DNA from: Elusimicrobiota bacterium | Lineage (GTDB): Bacteria > Elusimicrobiota > Endomicrobiia > Endomicrobiales > Endomicrobiaceae | DNA: 64,000 nucleotides | Direction of reading: 5' to 3' | NCBI GenBank assembly: GCA_017528425.1 | Contig: JAFXOV010000015.1 | Location: forward strand, 1 to 64,000 | Part shown: positions 1 through 7,032 of the stretch, piece by piece | Position numbering within the stretch: the first letter of the stretch is position 1 | How the letters are laid out: every line of letters starts with the position of its first letter | Position numbers and translations under genes: made by a program | The notes under the pieces: generated by a model | Database searches by the model: none | Seen by the model: only the letters and a program-made list of their open reading frames with translations | What the model was told of the DNA's origin: nothing

Positions 1-217
1 ATATTGTAGATTTTTCATCAGGAATCATTTCCGGAGTTTCTTTCGGTAAACCGGTATCTACAAGAATTACATCACTGCCTGTATCTATTAAAAAATTTTG
101 TAAACTTGAACGATATTTTATTGAAGAATCAAATTTGTCCGGTCCTTCTTCACCGCCGAAAGCGAAAGGTTGTGTCATAAATCCGTTTTCACAAAATTTT
201 ACCGCTTTTATAATCAT
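1..217 (-). CDS. Metallo-beta-lactamase-fold hydrolase, N-terminal part (runs off the window)
   Basis: The minus strand from an ATG at 217 reads 72 codons without a stop to the window edge. The N-terminal part ends in the pattern NFLIDTGSDVILVDTGLP, the beta-strand pair with an Asp-Thr-Gly turn that opens many MBL-fold proteins; the metal-binding HxHxDH motif would lie beyond the window. A perfect Shine-Dalgarno (AGGAGG on the minus strand, 222-230) fixes the start. It is divergent from the CDF transporter gene. The family call rests on this N-terminal pattern alone, so substrate is unknown. Confidence 0.7.
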   Translation of the reverse strand, partial: MIIKAVKFCENGFMTQPFAFGGEEGPDKFDSSIKYRSSLQNFLIDTGSDVILVDTGLPKETPEMIPDEKSTI

Positions 218-307
218 AAATTTACCTCCTAATACATTTCACACTTTTAAGACTTTATATTATTTTAGTAAAATATGAAAAATATAAAAAATAAAACGGA
301 GAAATTT

Positions 308-1459
308 ATGAATAAAGAACAAACTGAAGTTTCTGAAAACATAATTCAAGAATCAATAAACAGAGATAAAGTAATAGTAAAAACAAGTGTTATAGGTATT
401 GTTACAAACATATTTCTTGTAATATTTAAAGCAACAATCGGGTTGCTGTCAAATTCTATTGCCGTTATATTGGATGCCGTAAACAATTTATCGGATGCAT
501 TATCTTCCGTTATAACAATTATAGGTACAAAACTTGCAAACAAACTTCCCAACAAAAAACATCCGTTAGGTTACGGAAGAATAGAGTATATGAGCGCAAT
601 GCTTGTTTCTGCAATAGTGTTGTATGCCGGTATAACATCTATGGTTGAATCTGTGAAAAGAATTTTTCGTCCCGAAGCGGCAGACTATTCAATAATTTCT
701 TTAATAATAATAGCGGTCGCCGTTGTAGTAAAAGTTTTACTAGGTAAATATGTAAAAGCAAAAGGTGAAAAAGTAAAATCGGGTGCATTAATAGCTTCGG
801 GAGCCGATGCAATGTTTGATGCAATACTTTCCGCTTCTGTTTTAGCATCGGCAATAATTTATTTTACAACAAAAGTATCGTTGGAAGCTTATGTCGGTGT
901 AATAATTTCCGGAGTAATTATTAAGGCCGGTATAGGAATGATGTCGGACACGATAAACGATATTTTAGGTAAAAGAGCAGATGCTGAAACAACAAAAAAA
1001 ATAAAACAACTTTTAGTTGAAGAACCGGAAGTTCGCGGTGCTTACGATTTAATAATTCATAATTACGGGCCAAACAAAAATCTTGCTTCCGTTCATTTGG
1101 AATTGCCCGACACAATGACCGTAGAACAAGTTGATACTTTAACAAGGAAGTTACAATCAAAAGTGTATCACCAAACAGGTGTTGTTATTGCCGGTATGGG
1201 AGTTTATTCTTACAATACTAAAAATGACGAGTCTGCAAAAATACAAAATACAATTTTGGAAACAATAATGAAACATAATTGGGTTTTACAGATGCACGGC
1301 TTTTATGCAGATATAACTAAAAAAGAAATAAGGTTTGATGTTGTTATGAGTTTTGAAATTGATGCAAAAGAAGGCCTTAAAATTTTAAATGACGAAGTTA
1401 CGAAACTTTATTCCGAATACAAAATTCAAATTATTCCCGATGTTGATGTTTCGGACTAA
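308..1459 (+). CDS. Cation diffusion facilitator (CDF) family metal exporter
   Basis: A 383-residue inner-membrane divalent metal/proton antiporter with about six membrane helices (residues ~25-205) and a long cytoplasmic C-terminal domain. The second helix carries NNLSD (Asn59, Asp63) and the fifth GADAMFDA (two Asp four apart), so the transport site reads Asn-Asp-Asp-Asp, a set I recall from manganese-exporting MntE-type CDFs rather than the His-Asp zinc set. The conserved HPLGYGRIEY loop follows helix 2. I chose ATG 308 because GGAGA lies six bases upstream, whereas the in-frame ATG at 275 directly abuts a TAAAAT -10 box (269-274) and could not be in the mRNA. The C-terminal region is longer than in FieF and may hold a second regulatory fold. 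Metal identity is inference. Confidence 0.88.
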   Translation: MNKEQTEVSENIIQESINRDKVIVKTSVIGIVTNIFLVIFKATIGLLSNSIAVILDAVNNLSDALSSVITIIGTKLANKLPNKKHPLGYGRIEYMSAMLVSAIVLYAGITSMVESVKRIFRPEAADYSIISLIIIAVAVVVKVLLGKYVKAKGEKVKSGALIASGADAMFDAILSASVLASAIIYFTTKVSLEAYVGVIISGVIIKAGIGMMSDTINDILGKRADAETTKKIKQLLVEEPEVRGAYDLIIHNYGPNKNLASVHLELPDTMTVEQVDTLTRKLQSKVYHQTGVVIAGMGVYSYNTKNDESAKIQNTILETIMKHNWVLQMHGFYADITKKEIRFDVVMSFEIDAKEGLKILNDEVTKLYSEYKIQIIPDVDVSD

Positions 1460-1594
1460 TTGGCGGCATAGAGAGCCATCAATTATAGATACATTTTTTT
1501 TAAAATATTTAGTTTGGACTACACATGCGTTTTTTTCTAACTACGAAACGTAAAAAATATAATAATTTGTTTATGCATCAACAGGAGGATAAAA

Positions 1595-2071
1595 ATGTTT
1601 AGACCGATGAGAAGATTTAAGCAACAACTAACACAAGAAGAATGTATTGAAATATTAAATACAGAAGTTAGAGGAGTATTATCTGTATTAGGTGACGATG
1701 GTTATCCTTATGGTATTCCCATAGATTTTTATTATAATCAACAAGAGGACAAAATCTATTTTCATGGCGCTAAAGAAGGACATAAAATAGATTCAATAAA
1801 AAAACATAATAAAGTTTCGTTTTGCATTTATGATAAAGGTTATAAAAAAGAAGGACATTGGGCATTATATTTTAAAAGTGTTATAGTTTTCGGTAAAATA
1901 AAAATAGTTGAAGATTTCAATAAAGCAGTAGAAATTTGTCGGAATTTATCTTTAAAATTTACAAAAGATATTTCTGAGATTGATACAATGATAGAAAAGT
2001 ATGCTAAAAATGTAATGTGTTTAGAAATGAACTGCGAACATATTACAGGTAAATCAGTAACGGAAAAATAA
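1595..2071 (+). CDS. Pyridoxamine 5'-phosphate oxidase-like / NimA-type flavin-binding protein
   Basis: A 158-residue split-barrel protein. The N-terminal LTQEECIEILNTEVRGVLSV, the strand YPYGIPIDFYYN and the FHGAKEGHKIDSI stretch (residues ~72-84) are the usual signature of the NimA/PPOX-like group that binds FMN or a similar cofactor and in some members reduces nitroimidazoles. The start is preceded by CAGGAGGAT. It is followed 20 bases later by an SDR gene and the two probably form one transcript. Members are common in anaerobes and mostly uncharacterised, so a role in drug resistance should not be assumed. Confidence 0.85.
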   Translation: MFRPMRRFKQQLTQEECIEILNTEVRGVLSVLGDDGYPYGIPIDFYYNQQEDKIYFHGAKEGHKIDSIKKHNKVSFCIYDKGYKKEGHWALYFKSVIVFGKIKIVEDFNKAVEICRNLSLKFTKDISEIDTMIEKYAKNVMCLEMNCEHITGKSVTEK

Positions 2072-2091
2072 TAATTGCCAGAGGAAATACA

Positions 2092-2820
2092 ATGGAAAAA
2101 TTCAAAAATAAAGTTGTAATAGTTACAGGCGGGGTATCCGGTATAGGTAAATGCATTGCCGAACAATTCTATAAACAAAAAGCAAAAGTTATTATTATTG
2201 ATAAAAATAATTGTGATACAAAATGCGACTTTTTTTATAAAGGAGATATAACTAATAAAAAAGTTATTATTGATTTTATAAAGCAGATTATAAAAAAATA
2301 TGAAAAAGTTGATTTTATTATAAACAATGCAGGTCTTTCTAAAGGCGGCTTATTGTCTTGCAGTTATGAAAATTTTTTGTATGTTCAAAAGTTAAGTTTG
2401 GCCGCACCTTTTATGCTTGTAAAACAACTGATTAACAATTTAAATAAAAATGCAGCAATAATAAATATTTCATCTTCAAGAGCATTTCAGTCACAACCCG
2501 ATTGGGAAAGTTATGGTGCGGCAAAAGGCGGTATTATTGCATTAACACATGCAATGGCAGTAACATTAAAAGGTAAGGCAAGGGTAAATTGCATTTCACC
2601 TGGTTGGATAGATACTTTAAATTCAAAATTTTCAAAAGAAGATAAATCTCAACATCCCGCAAATACTGTAGGAGAACCTAAAGATATAGCAAATATGGTT
2701 TTATTTTTATGTTCAAATAAAGCAAAATTTATTACCGGAGAAAATATAACTATTGATGGCGGTATGAGCAAACTTATGGTTTATCATAACGATTACGGTT
2801 GGCAGTATAAGGAAGATTAG
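2092..2820 (+). CDS. Short-chain dehydrogenase/reductase (SDR)
   Basis: A 242-residue classical SDR. The Rossmann cofactor motif TGGVSGIG is at residues 12-19, NNAG follows in mid-protein, and the catalytic Ser-Tyr-Lys set is visible as NISSSRAF then SYGAAKGG. The C-terminal FITGENITIDGGMS is the normal SDR ending. An Asp (IIIDKN) after strand 2 points to NAD(H) rather than NADP(H). AGAGGAAAT precedes the ATG. The neighbouring NimA-like flavoprotein gives no clear substrate, so only the general reaction (alcohol/ketone oxidoreduction) can be stated. Confidence 0.9.
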   Translation: MEKFKNKVVIVTGGVSGIGKCIAEQFYKQKAKVIIIDKNNCDTKCDFFYKGDITNKKVIIDFIKQIIKKYEKVDFIINNAGLSKGGLLSCSYENFLYVQKLSLAAPFMLVKQLINNLNKNAAIINISSSRAFQSQPDWESYGAAKGGIIALTHAMAVTLKGKARVNCISPGWIDTLNSKFSKEDKSQHPANTVGEPKDIANMVLFLCSNKAKFITGENITIDGGMSKLMVYHNDYGWQYKED

Positions 2821-2880
2821 TTTGACATTAGAGTTGCTTTAAGTTGTAAAATATAATAATAAATTGCTTTACAATTTGTT

Positions 2881-2997
2881 GAGGTATATAAGTATAGGAA
2901 CGGCAGTTTAAAGGTTGAAGAAAAACCAAATAGTATATCTTTTGTTATACAAAAACACATTAAACTATTCAACTATTAAACTGTTCAACCATTCAAC
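2881..2997 (+). repeat. Octamer tandem array and complementary arm before the aldo/keto reductase
   Basis: Positions 2959-2997 read as 4.9 copies of an eight-base word: ATTAAACT, ATTCAACT, ATTAAACT, GTTCAACC, ATTCAAC. Upstream, 2904-2919 (CAGTTTAAAGGTTGAA) is the reverse complement of 2968-2983 at 14 of 16 positions, so the spacer can fold back on itself. A further purine-rich stretch with the same rhythm starts at 2881. No reading frame uses this sequence. Confidence 0.75.
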
Positions 2998-3020
2998 AAA
3001 AAAATCCGGAGGATTTTTTT
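2998..3020 (+). promoter_or_regulatory. Perfect triloop hairpin carrying the Shine-Dalgarno, abutting the ATG
   Basis: Arms AAAAAAATCC (2998-3007) and GGATTTTTTT (3011-3020) pair perfectly around the loop GGA (3008-3010). The start codon is the very next base (3021). The only ribosome-binding site, GGAGGA, spans the loop and the top of the 3' arm. The same arrangement precedes carA and carB. Confidence 0.75.
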
Positions 3021-4271
3021 ATGAACAGAAGACAATTTTTAAAGTCGGCTTTGTTCACTACTATAGGGGCAATTGTATTATCTGCGAGCAAGAAAGTTAC
3101 CGCAGAAACAAAAAAGGTTATAGGAAAAGTTTACACAAAAAAGTTTAAAAATCTCGATATTTCTGCTATCGGCTTTGGTCTTATGAGACTTCCGACAAAA
3201 CTTGGTGATCCCGATGTTTCAGCAACACAAGCGATGGTGGATTATGCAATGGAACATGGTATCAATTATTATGATACCGCATGGTTTTATCATGGGGGAA
3301 AGTCCGAACTTACTGCAGGTAAAGTGTTAAAAAAATATCCGAGAAACAGTTATTATTTGGCAGATAAACTTCCTTTAAGCCGTTTAACCGGAAAAGATAG
3401 TGTTTTAGAATTTTTTAACGAGCAACTAAACAGATGTCAGGTTGATTATTTCGATTTTTATTTGGCACATTGCATAAATGAAAGTGAATGGAAAACAGTA
3501 AAAGAATACAATATTTATGAACAACTTTCACAAAAGAAAAAAGAAGGTAAAATAAAATATTTAGGCTTTTCCTTTCACGCCACACCGGAACTTTTGGAAG
3601 AAGTTATCAGTACATATGAATGGGATTTTGTTCAACTTCCTATCAACTTAATAGATTGGGAAAAAACAGACAGTAGCGGTTGGTACGGTGTAAATGCAAA
3701 AAAACAATATGAAATAGTGACGAAAGCCGGTATTCCCGTTGTGGTAATGAATCCGTTAAAAGGCGGACAGCTATCTACTCTTAATTCAAAAGCGGTTGAG
3801 TTATTAAAAAGAGAAAATCCGGAAGCTTCACCGTCGTCATGGTCTTTAAGATATGTTGCATCTTTAGAAAATGTTTTTTGTGTGTTAAGCGGTATGACGG
3901 AAATGGAACATATGGTAGACAATGTTAATACATTTATAAACTTTAAACCGTTAACCGAAAAAGAACAAAAAATACTTTCCAATGCTATTGCCGTATATAA
4001 ATCTTCCGGAGCAATTACATGTACATATTGCAAATATTGTGACGGTTGTCCGATAGGAATAGATATCCCGAAAAATTTTAATATATACAACGAATATAAA
4101 TCCGATAACAAAAAAGATAAATTCATTGCAGCTTACGAAGGTATTAAAGAAGAAAACAGGCCTGATAAATGTATCAGTTGCGGAATATGTAAACCGAAAT
4201 GTCCTCAGAAACTTGATATTCCTAACCTTTTAAAAGAAGTCAGTGATCTGTATAAGAAATTAAAAGGATAA
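3021..4271 (+). CDS. Tat-exported aldo/keto reductase with C-terminal ferredoxin domain
   Basis: A 416-residue protein. The N-terminus MNRRQFLKSALFTTIGAIVL is a twin-arginine signal, so the folded, cofactor-loaded protein is probably exported. Residues ~45-320 are an AKR barrel with the catalytic Asp and Tyr in YYDTAWFYHGG, Lys in LADKLP and His in YLAHC. The C-terminal ~80 residues carry two cysteine clusters, CTYCKYCDGCP and CISCGICKPKCP, matching two [4Fe-4S] centres. This fused form is common in anaerobes; the electron acceptor is unknown. A monocistronic unit: its upstream spacer is repeat-rich and the nitrogen promoter follows ten bases after the stop. Confidence 0.9.
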   Translation: MNRRQFLKSALFTTIGAIVLSASKKVTAETKKVIGKVYTKKFKNLDISAIGFGLMRLPTKLGDPDVSATQAMVDYAMEHGINYYDTAWFYHGGKSELTAGKVLKKYPRNSYYLADKLPLSRLTGKDSVLEFFNEQLNRCQVDYFDFYLAHCINESEWKTVKEYNIYEQLSQKKKEGKIKYLGFSFHATPELLEEVISTYEWDFVQLPINLIDWEKTDSSGWYGVNAKKQYEIVTKAGIPVVVMNPLKGGQLSTLNSKAVELLKRENPEASPSSWSLRYVASLENVFCVLSGMTEMEHMVDNVNTFINFKPLTEKEQKILSNAIAVYKSSGAITCTYCKYCDGCPIGIDIPKNFNIYNEYKSDNKKDKFIAAYEGIKEENRPDKCISCGICKPKCPQKLDIPNLLKEVSDLYKKLKG

Positions 4272-4281
4272 ATGAAAATAT

Positions 4282-4310
4282 TTGACAAAAAAATTTTTTT
4301 GGTGTACAAT
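4282..4310 (+). promoter_or_regulatory. Sigma-70 promoter of the amtB-glnK leader
   Basis: TTGACA at 4282-4287 and TACAAT at 4305-4310 are separated by 17 bases. The expected start of transcription is near 4317, which leaves a leader of about 360 nt before amtB. Confidence 0.85.
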
Positions 4311-4335
4311 TAAGTCACAACAATATTGCAACAAA

Positions 4336-4389
4336 CTTTTAGCAAGGGCGCTTAAAGAAGAAATTCTTTAAGTGCCTTTCTCTTTTTTT
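4336..4389 (+). promoter_or_regulatory. ANTAR-type attenuator unit 1 in the amtB leader
   Basis: CTTTTAGC (4336-4343) pairs with GCTTAAAG (4350-4357, one T-T mismatch) around the hexaloop AAGGGC, which has the A1 and G4 that ANTAR proteins recognise. The 3' strand and loop are also the 5' strand of a 16-bp hairpin (4344-4359 with 4364-4379, GAAA loop) that is followed by seven T, a canonical intrinsic terminator. The two folds exclude each other, as expected of an antitermination switch. Confidence 0.65.
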
Positions 4390-4410
4390 ATAGTAAAAGT
4401 TCTTTTACAG

Positions 4411-4431
4411 ATTCCGTATCAAATACGGGAT
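4411..4431. repeat. Short palindromic repeat (CCGTA-type hairpin)
   Basis: ATTCCGTA and TACGGGAT pair around the loop TCAAA. The same hairpin in opposite orientation is at 6757-6773, where the stem reads CCCGCA/TGCGGG. The pair T-A here is C-G there, so the stem is preserved by compensating changes. It sits between the two terminators of the amtB leader. Confidence 0.55.
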
Positions 4432-4459
4432 GATACCGCCGAGCGGTTATAGTTGTTGA

Positions 4460-4505
4460 GGGCAAAGGAGTCCGGAAGAAATATCTTTCGGACTCCTTTC
4501 TTTTT
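4460..4505 (+). promoter_or_regulatory. ANTAR-type attenuator unit 2 in the amtB leader
   Basis: GGGC (4460-4463) pairs with GTCC (4470-4473) around the hexaloop AAAGGA, again with A1 and G4. Loop and 3' strand are reused by a 16-bp terminator stem (4464-4479 with 4484-4499, loop AATA) followed by CTTTTT. Unit 2 thus repeats the architecture of unit 1 with a different stem sequence. Confidence 0.6.
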
Positions 4506-4553
4506 GGTAGTGATTGGCAATAAAAGAGTTTACAGGTTTTTACTTATAATGAA

Positions 4554-4619
4554 GCATTTGCCGACTGCGGTGTACATAAATGGAAGTGCTAACGGATAGT
4601 ACATAAAGAAGGCAAATGC
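4554..4619 (-). repeat. 65-bp palindromic element, copy A
   Basis: The ends GCATTTGCC (4554-4562) and GGCAAATGC (4611-4619) are perfect inverted repeats. An inner pair, TGTAC and GTACA, also matches. Read on the minus strand it aligns with copies B (6407-6471) and C (43551-43615). It lies inside the amtB leader, 60 bases before the start codon. Confidence 0.7.
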
Positions 4620-4680
4620 AAAATTAGAAGTAAAAAAACAAACTCGCTTAGATGATAAAAAATAATATAGGAGGAAGAAA

Positions 4681-6009
4681 ATGAGAAAGTTGTTGATTGG
4701 TATGTTCTTGTTCTTAATTTCTTTTTGTGTGTTTTCTCCCGTATATGCACAGGAGATTGAACAAGTAACAGAAGAGGTTGTCGTTCAAGAAGTAAATAAC
4801 GTGAGTGGAGCAGATACCGCATTTATAATTATTTGTGCTGCGCTTGTTATGGTTATGACTCCGGGAGTTGCATTGTTTTACGGAGGTATGGTTAGAAGAA
4901 AAAATGTTTTAGGTATGTTGATGCAAAGCTTTGTTGTTTTAGGTATTGCTACCGTTATATGGTTACTTTACGGTTACAGTTTGGCATTCGGCCCGGATAT
5001 CGGACATGTAATCGGTAGTTTAAAGTGGGCATTTTTAGACGGTGTAGGACTTGAACCTGATCCGACATATTCGTCTACATTGCCACATCAATTGTATATG
5101 GCATTTCAAATGATGTTTGCGGTATTAACACCTGCTCTTATCACAGGTGCTTTTGCAGAAAGGTTTAAATTTAAAGCTTTTATAATATTTATTGCCGTTT
5201 GGATTACAATAGTTTATTGCCCTATCGCTCATTGGGTATGGGGACAAGGAGGTTGGATAGGAAACTTGGGCGGACTTGATTTCGCAGGCGGTCTTGTAGT
5301 TCATATAGCTTCGGGAACGTCGGCATTTGCGGCAATTTTAGTATTGGGAACAAGATCCGGATACAAGAAGGAAGCTATGCCGCCACACAATTTGCCTATA
5401 ACATTTATAGGTGCTACAATATTGTGGATAGGTTGGTTCGGATTCAATGCAGGTAGTGCATTGGAAGCTTCGGGACTTGCTGTATCGGCTTTTGTTGTAA
5501 CTCATATTGCCGCAGGAGCTGCTTTACTTTCGTGGATGATAGCAGAATGGTTGTATAGAGGAAAACCTACCGTTTTGGGTGCAGTATCGGGGGCAGTTGC
5601 AGGACTTGTTGCAATTACGCCTGCTGCAGGGTTCGTTACTCCGATATCGGCATTGATTATAGGTTTTGCCGGTGGAATAGTTTGTTTCCTTGCCGTTAAC
5701 TTGAAAGAAAGATTCGGTTACGACGATTCTTTGGATGTTATCGGTGTTCATGGTGTAGGTGGTATTTTGGGTGCTTTACTTACCGGAATATTTGCTACAA
5801 CATTGGTTAATCCCGCCGGAGCGGACGGTGGCGTAGAATTGTTAAAAATTCAGACGATAAGTGTTGTTTCTACAATAGCATATTCGTTTATAGTATCGTT
5901 TATAATATTAAAAGTAATTGATAAGTTTGTAGGAATAAGAGTAGAACATAAGGAAGAATTGCAGGGCTTGGATTTATCGCAACACGGAGAAAGCGGATAC
6001 AGATTCTAG
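4681..6009 (+). CDS. amtB: Ammonium transporter AmtB
   Basis: A 442-residue Amt/Rh-family channel for ammonium in the inner membrane. A cleavable signal (MRKLLIGMFLFLISFCVFS...YAQ) precedes eleven helices. The twin pore histidines are visible in DFAGGLVVHIASG and VIGVHGVGGILGALLTG, with the AFAERFKF loop between. The start has a strong site (AGGAGGAAG). The PII gene glnK follows after 16 bases, the standard pairing in which the PII T-loop plugs the AmtB cytoplasmic exit. Transcription passes two ANTAR-type attenuators first, so expression is probably controlled by antitermination. Confidence 0.96.
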   Translation: MRKLLIGMFLFLISFCVFSPVYAQEIEQVTEEVVVQEVNNVSGADTAFIIICAALVMVMTPGVALFYGGMVRRKNVLGMLMQSFVVLGIATVIWLLYGYSLAFGPDIGHVIGSLKWAFLDGVGLEPDPTYSSTLPHQLYMAFQMMFAVLTPALITGAFAERFKFKAFIIFIAVWITIVYCPIAHWVWGQGGWIGNLGGLDFAGGLVVHIASGTSAFAAILVLGTRSGYKKEAMPPHNLPITFIGATILWIGWFGFNAGSALEASGLAVSAFVVTHIAAGAALLSWMIAEWLYRGKPTVLGAVSGAVAGLVAITPAAGFVTPISALIIGFAGGIVCFLAVNLKERFGYDDSLDVIGVHGVGGILGALLTGIFATTLVNPAGADGGVELLKIQTISVVSTIAYSFIVSFIILKVIDKFVGIRVEHKEELQGLDLSQHGESGYRF

Positions 6010-6025
6010 AAGATTGGAGGAAAAA

Positions 6026-6364
6026 ATGAAAAAAATTTGTGCAATAGTAAAGCCATATATTGTAGAAGATATTAAAAATGCTCTTACCGAAATCGGTGTA
6101 AACGGACTTACAAAGTCTAATGTCGAAGGTTTCGGTAAACAGGGCGGACATAAAGAAATTTATAGAAGTAAGGAATATAGTGTAAACTTTATCATGAAGA
6201 CAAAAATCGAAGTTATTGTTAAAGACGATATGGTTGATAAAGTTATAGATCTTATAATTAACATCGCAAGAACAGGAGATATCGGCGACGGAAAGATCTT
6301 TGTTTATCCGGTAGAGAGAGTAATACGAATAAGGACAGGGGAAGAAGGCGAAAAAGCTATATAG
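6026..6364 (+). CDS. glnK: PII nitrogen regulatory protein
   Basis: A 112-residue PII protein that senses 2-oxoglutarate and ATP/ADP. The T-loop tyrosine falls exactly at residue 51 (SKEYSVNF), the site of uridylylation in GlnB/GlnK. The B-loop (TGDIGDGKIFV) and C-loop (VIRIRTGEEGEKAI) are intact. I chose ATG 6026 because TTGGAGG lies directly upstream and gives the standard length; the in-frame TTG at 6014 is part of that site. Linkage to amtB favours the GlnK role. The last codons and stop lie inside a perfect palindrome (6349-6372). Confidence 0.95.
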   Translation: MKKICAIVKPYIVEDIKNALTEIGVNGLTKSNVEGFGKQGGHKEIYRSKEYSVNFIMKTKIEVIVKDDMVDKVIDLIINIARTGDIGDGKIFVYPVERVIRIRTGEEGEKAI

Positions 6365-6372
6365 CTTTTTCG
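6349..6372 (+). terminator. Palindrome over the glnK stop codon, probable terminator
   Basis: A perfect 12+12-base palindrome spans the last four codons, the TAG stop (6362-6364) and eight bases beyond. A T-rich run follows at 6383-6393. It can fold as a ten-pair stem with a TATA loop and most likely ends the amtB-glnK transcript. Confidence 0.6.
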
Positions 6373-6389
6373 AGTTGAACGAATTTTTC

Positions 6390-6488
6390 TTTTAAGCTAT
6401 AACTTTATATTTGCCTTCTTCGAGTACCACTCGCTTCGCTTTCATTTCAGTACACTTCAGTCGGCAAATATCTTGTTATAGCTTAAAA
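6390..6488 (+). repeat. Palindromic element, copy B, with 14-bp outer arms
   Basis: The core runs 6407-6471 with ends ATATTTGCC and GGCAAATAT. Outside it, TTTTAAGCTATAAC (6390-6403) and GTTATAGCTTAAAA (6475-6488) are a perfect 14-base inverted repeat. The core aligns with copies A and C; the two bases outside the shared ATTTGCC/GGCAAAT differ among copies yet always remain complementary. Confidence 0.7.
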
Positions 6489-6537
6489 TTTTGAAATTCT
6501 TTGAATGCCAAGAAAAAGGTAACACAAAATCTTAAGG
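6475..6537 (+). repeat. 63-bp direct repeat, copy 1
   Basis: It begins GTTATAGCTTAAAA and ends AACACAAAATCTTAAGG. It differs from copy 2 at only a few positions. Its right end (AAATCTTAAGGTCTC) is found again after element copy C at 43624-43638. Confidence 0.75.
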
Positions 6538-6639
6538 TCTCTAACGACAACAACAACGACAAACTACACAAAATATAAACTTTTTCCTATTTCCTTGTTG
6601 CCTTGTCTAAATTTAAAATATTGCATCGCAAAGGTTTTT

Positions 6640-6702
6640 GTTACAGCTTAAAAATTTGAAATTCTTTGGAATCCAATAAAAAGGTAACACAAAATCTTAA
6701 GG
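6640..6702 (+). repeat. 63-bp direct repeat, copy 2
   Basis: It begins GTTACAGCTTAAAAATTTG and ends AACACAAAATCTTAAGG, the same length as copy 1. The preceding TTGCC...TCGCAAA (about 6597-6632) looks like a decayed short form of the palindromic element that precedes copy 1. Confidence 0.75.
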
Positions 6703-6756
6703 ACTTGAACTGCTTTTTTTGTCGTTATTAATTGTACATTGTCTTTCTTTTGTCTT

Positions 6757-6773
6757 CCCGCACTTGATGCGGG
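6757..6773. repeat. Short palindromic repeat (CCCGCA hairpin)
   Basis: CCCGCA and TGCGGG pair around CTTGA. It is the inverted counterpart of the hairpin at 4411-4431, with compensating stem changes. Confidence 0.5.
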
Positions 6774-6788
6774 ATCTCGTTGTTATCA

Positions 6789-6823
6789 TTAAACTATAAA
6801 CCACAAACTGAAAACTAAAAATT
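6789..6823. repeat. Heptamer tandem array
   Basis: Five seven-base words in a row: TTAAACT, ATAAACC, ACAAACT, GAAAACT, AAAAATT. It lies just before the promoter of the ANTAR gene. Confidence 0.5.
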
Positions 6824-6842
6824 GTTCTCGATAACTTTCTTG

Positions 6843-6871
6843 TTGACAGTAACAAAAAAAAAGAATATAAT
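6843..6871 (+). promoter_or_regulatory. Consensus sigma-70 promoter of the ANTAR gene
   Basis: TTGACA (6843-6848) and TATAAT (6866-6871) are both perfect and 17 bases apart, the strongest promoter match in the window. Transcription should start near 6878, giving a 155-nt leader. Confidence 0.9.
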
Positions 6872-6893
6872 TAATAAAAACTAAATAAAGATA

Positions 6894-6934
6894 TTGAGCA
6901 AAGGTGCTTAGAGAAAATTTCTTTAAGCACCTTT
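6894..6934 (+). promoter_or_regulatory. ANTAR-type hairpin unit in the leader of the ANTAR gene
   Basis: TTGAGC (6894-6899) pairs with GCTTAG (6906-6911) around the hexaloop AAAGGT, with A1 and G4. As in the amtB leader, loop and 3' strand are reused by a longer hairpin (6900-6914 with 6920-6934). Unlike the amtB units no clean T-run follows (ATCTGTG), so termination here is less certain. Confidence 0.6.
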
Positions 6935-6974
6935 ATCTGTGAACGAACAAGATTTTTTGCAAAAGCATAATATT

Positions 6975-7015
6975 AAGTTTAGTTTTAAACTTATAAACGA
7001 TACGTTTTATAAGTT
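6975..7015 (+). promoter_or_regulatory. Two overlapping hairpins just before the ANTAR ribosome-binding site
   Basis: AAGTTTA and TAAACTT (6975-6981, 6986-6992) form one hairpin. AACTTATAAACG (6988-6999) and CGTTTTATAAGTT (7003-7015) form a stronger one that reuses the bases of the first. The AAGGAGG site begins four bases later. They may tune translation; this is inference from pairing alone. Confidence 0.4.
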
Positions 7016-7032
7016 TTAAGGAGGTACCCTTT

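Larger units (their letters stand above)
6365..6842. other. Repeat-filled spacer between glnK and the ANTAR promoter
   Basis: No protein gene is credible here. From left to right it holds the palindromic element copy B with outer arms (6390-6488), a first and second copy of a 63-bp direct repeat, a short palindromic repeat at 6757-6773, and a run of five seven-base words (6789-6823). Essentially the whole stretch is accounted for by repeated sequence. Confidence 0.75.

Noticed and set aside
275-307. Upstream ATG 275 as start of the CDF gene
   Set aside because: It abuts a TAAAAT -10 box and lacks a ribosome site; ATG 308 has GGAGA.
2822-2852. TTGACA ... TAAAAT as promoter of the aldo/keto reductase
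   Set aside because: The spacing is 19 bases (24 to the better TATAAT), so the match is too weak to list as a feature, though it may still function.
2915-3148. 77-codon frame overlapping the aldo/keto reductase start
   Set aside because: It runs through the octamer array and the hairpin and is out of frame with a well-supported gene.
4317-4680. amtB leader as a T-box, glutamine or other known riboswitch
   Set aside because: GATACCGC resembles part of a T-box core, but the specifier and antiterminator parts are missing and no aminoacyl-tRNA gene follows. No glutamine-riboswitch core was seen. The hexaloop units explain the leader better.
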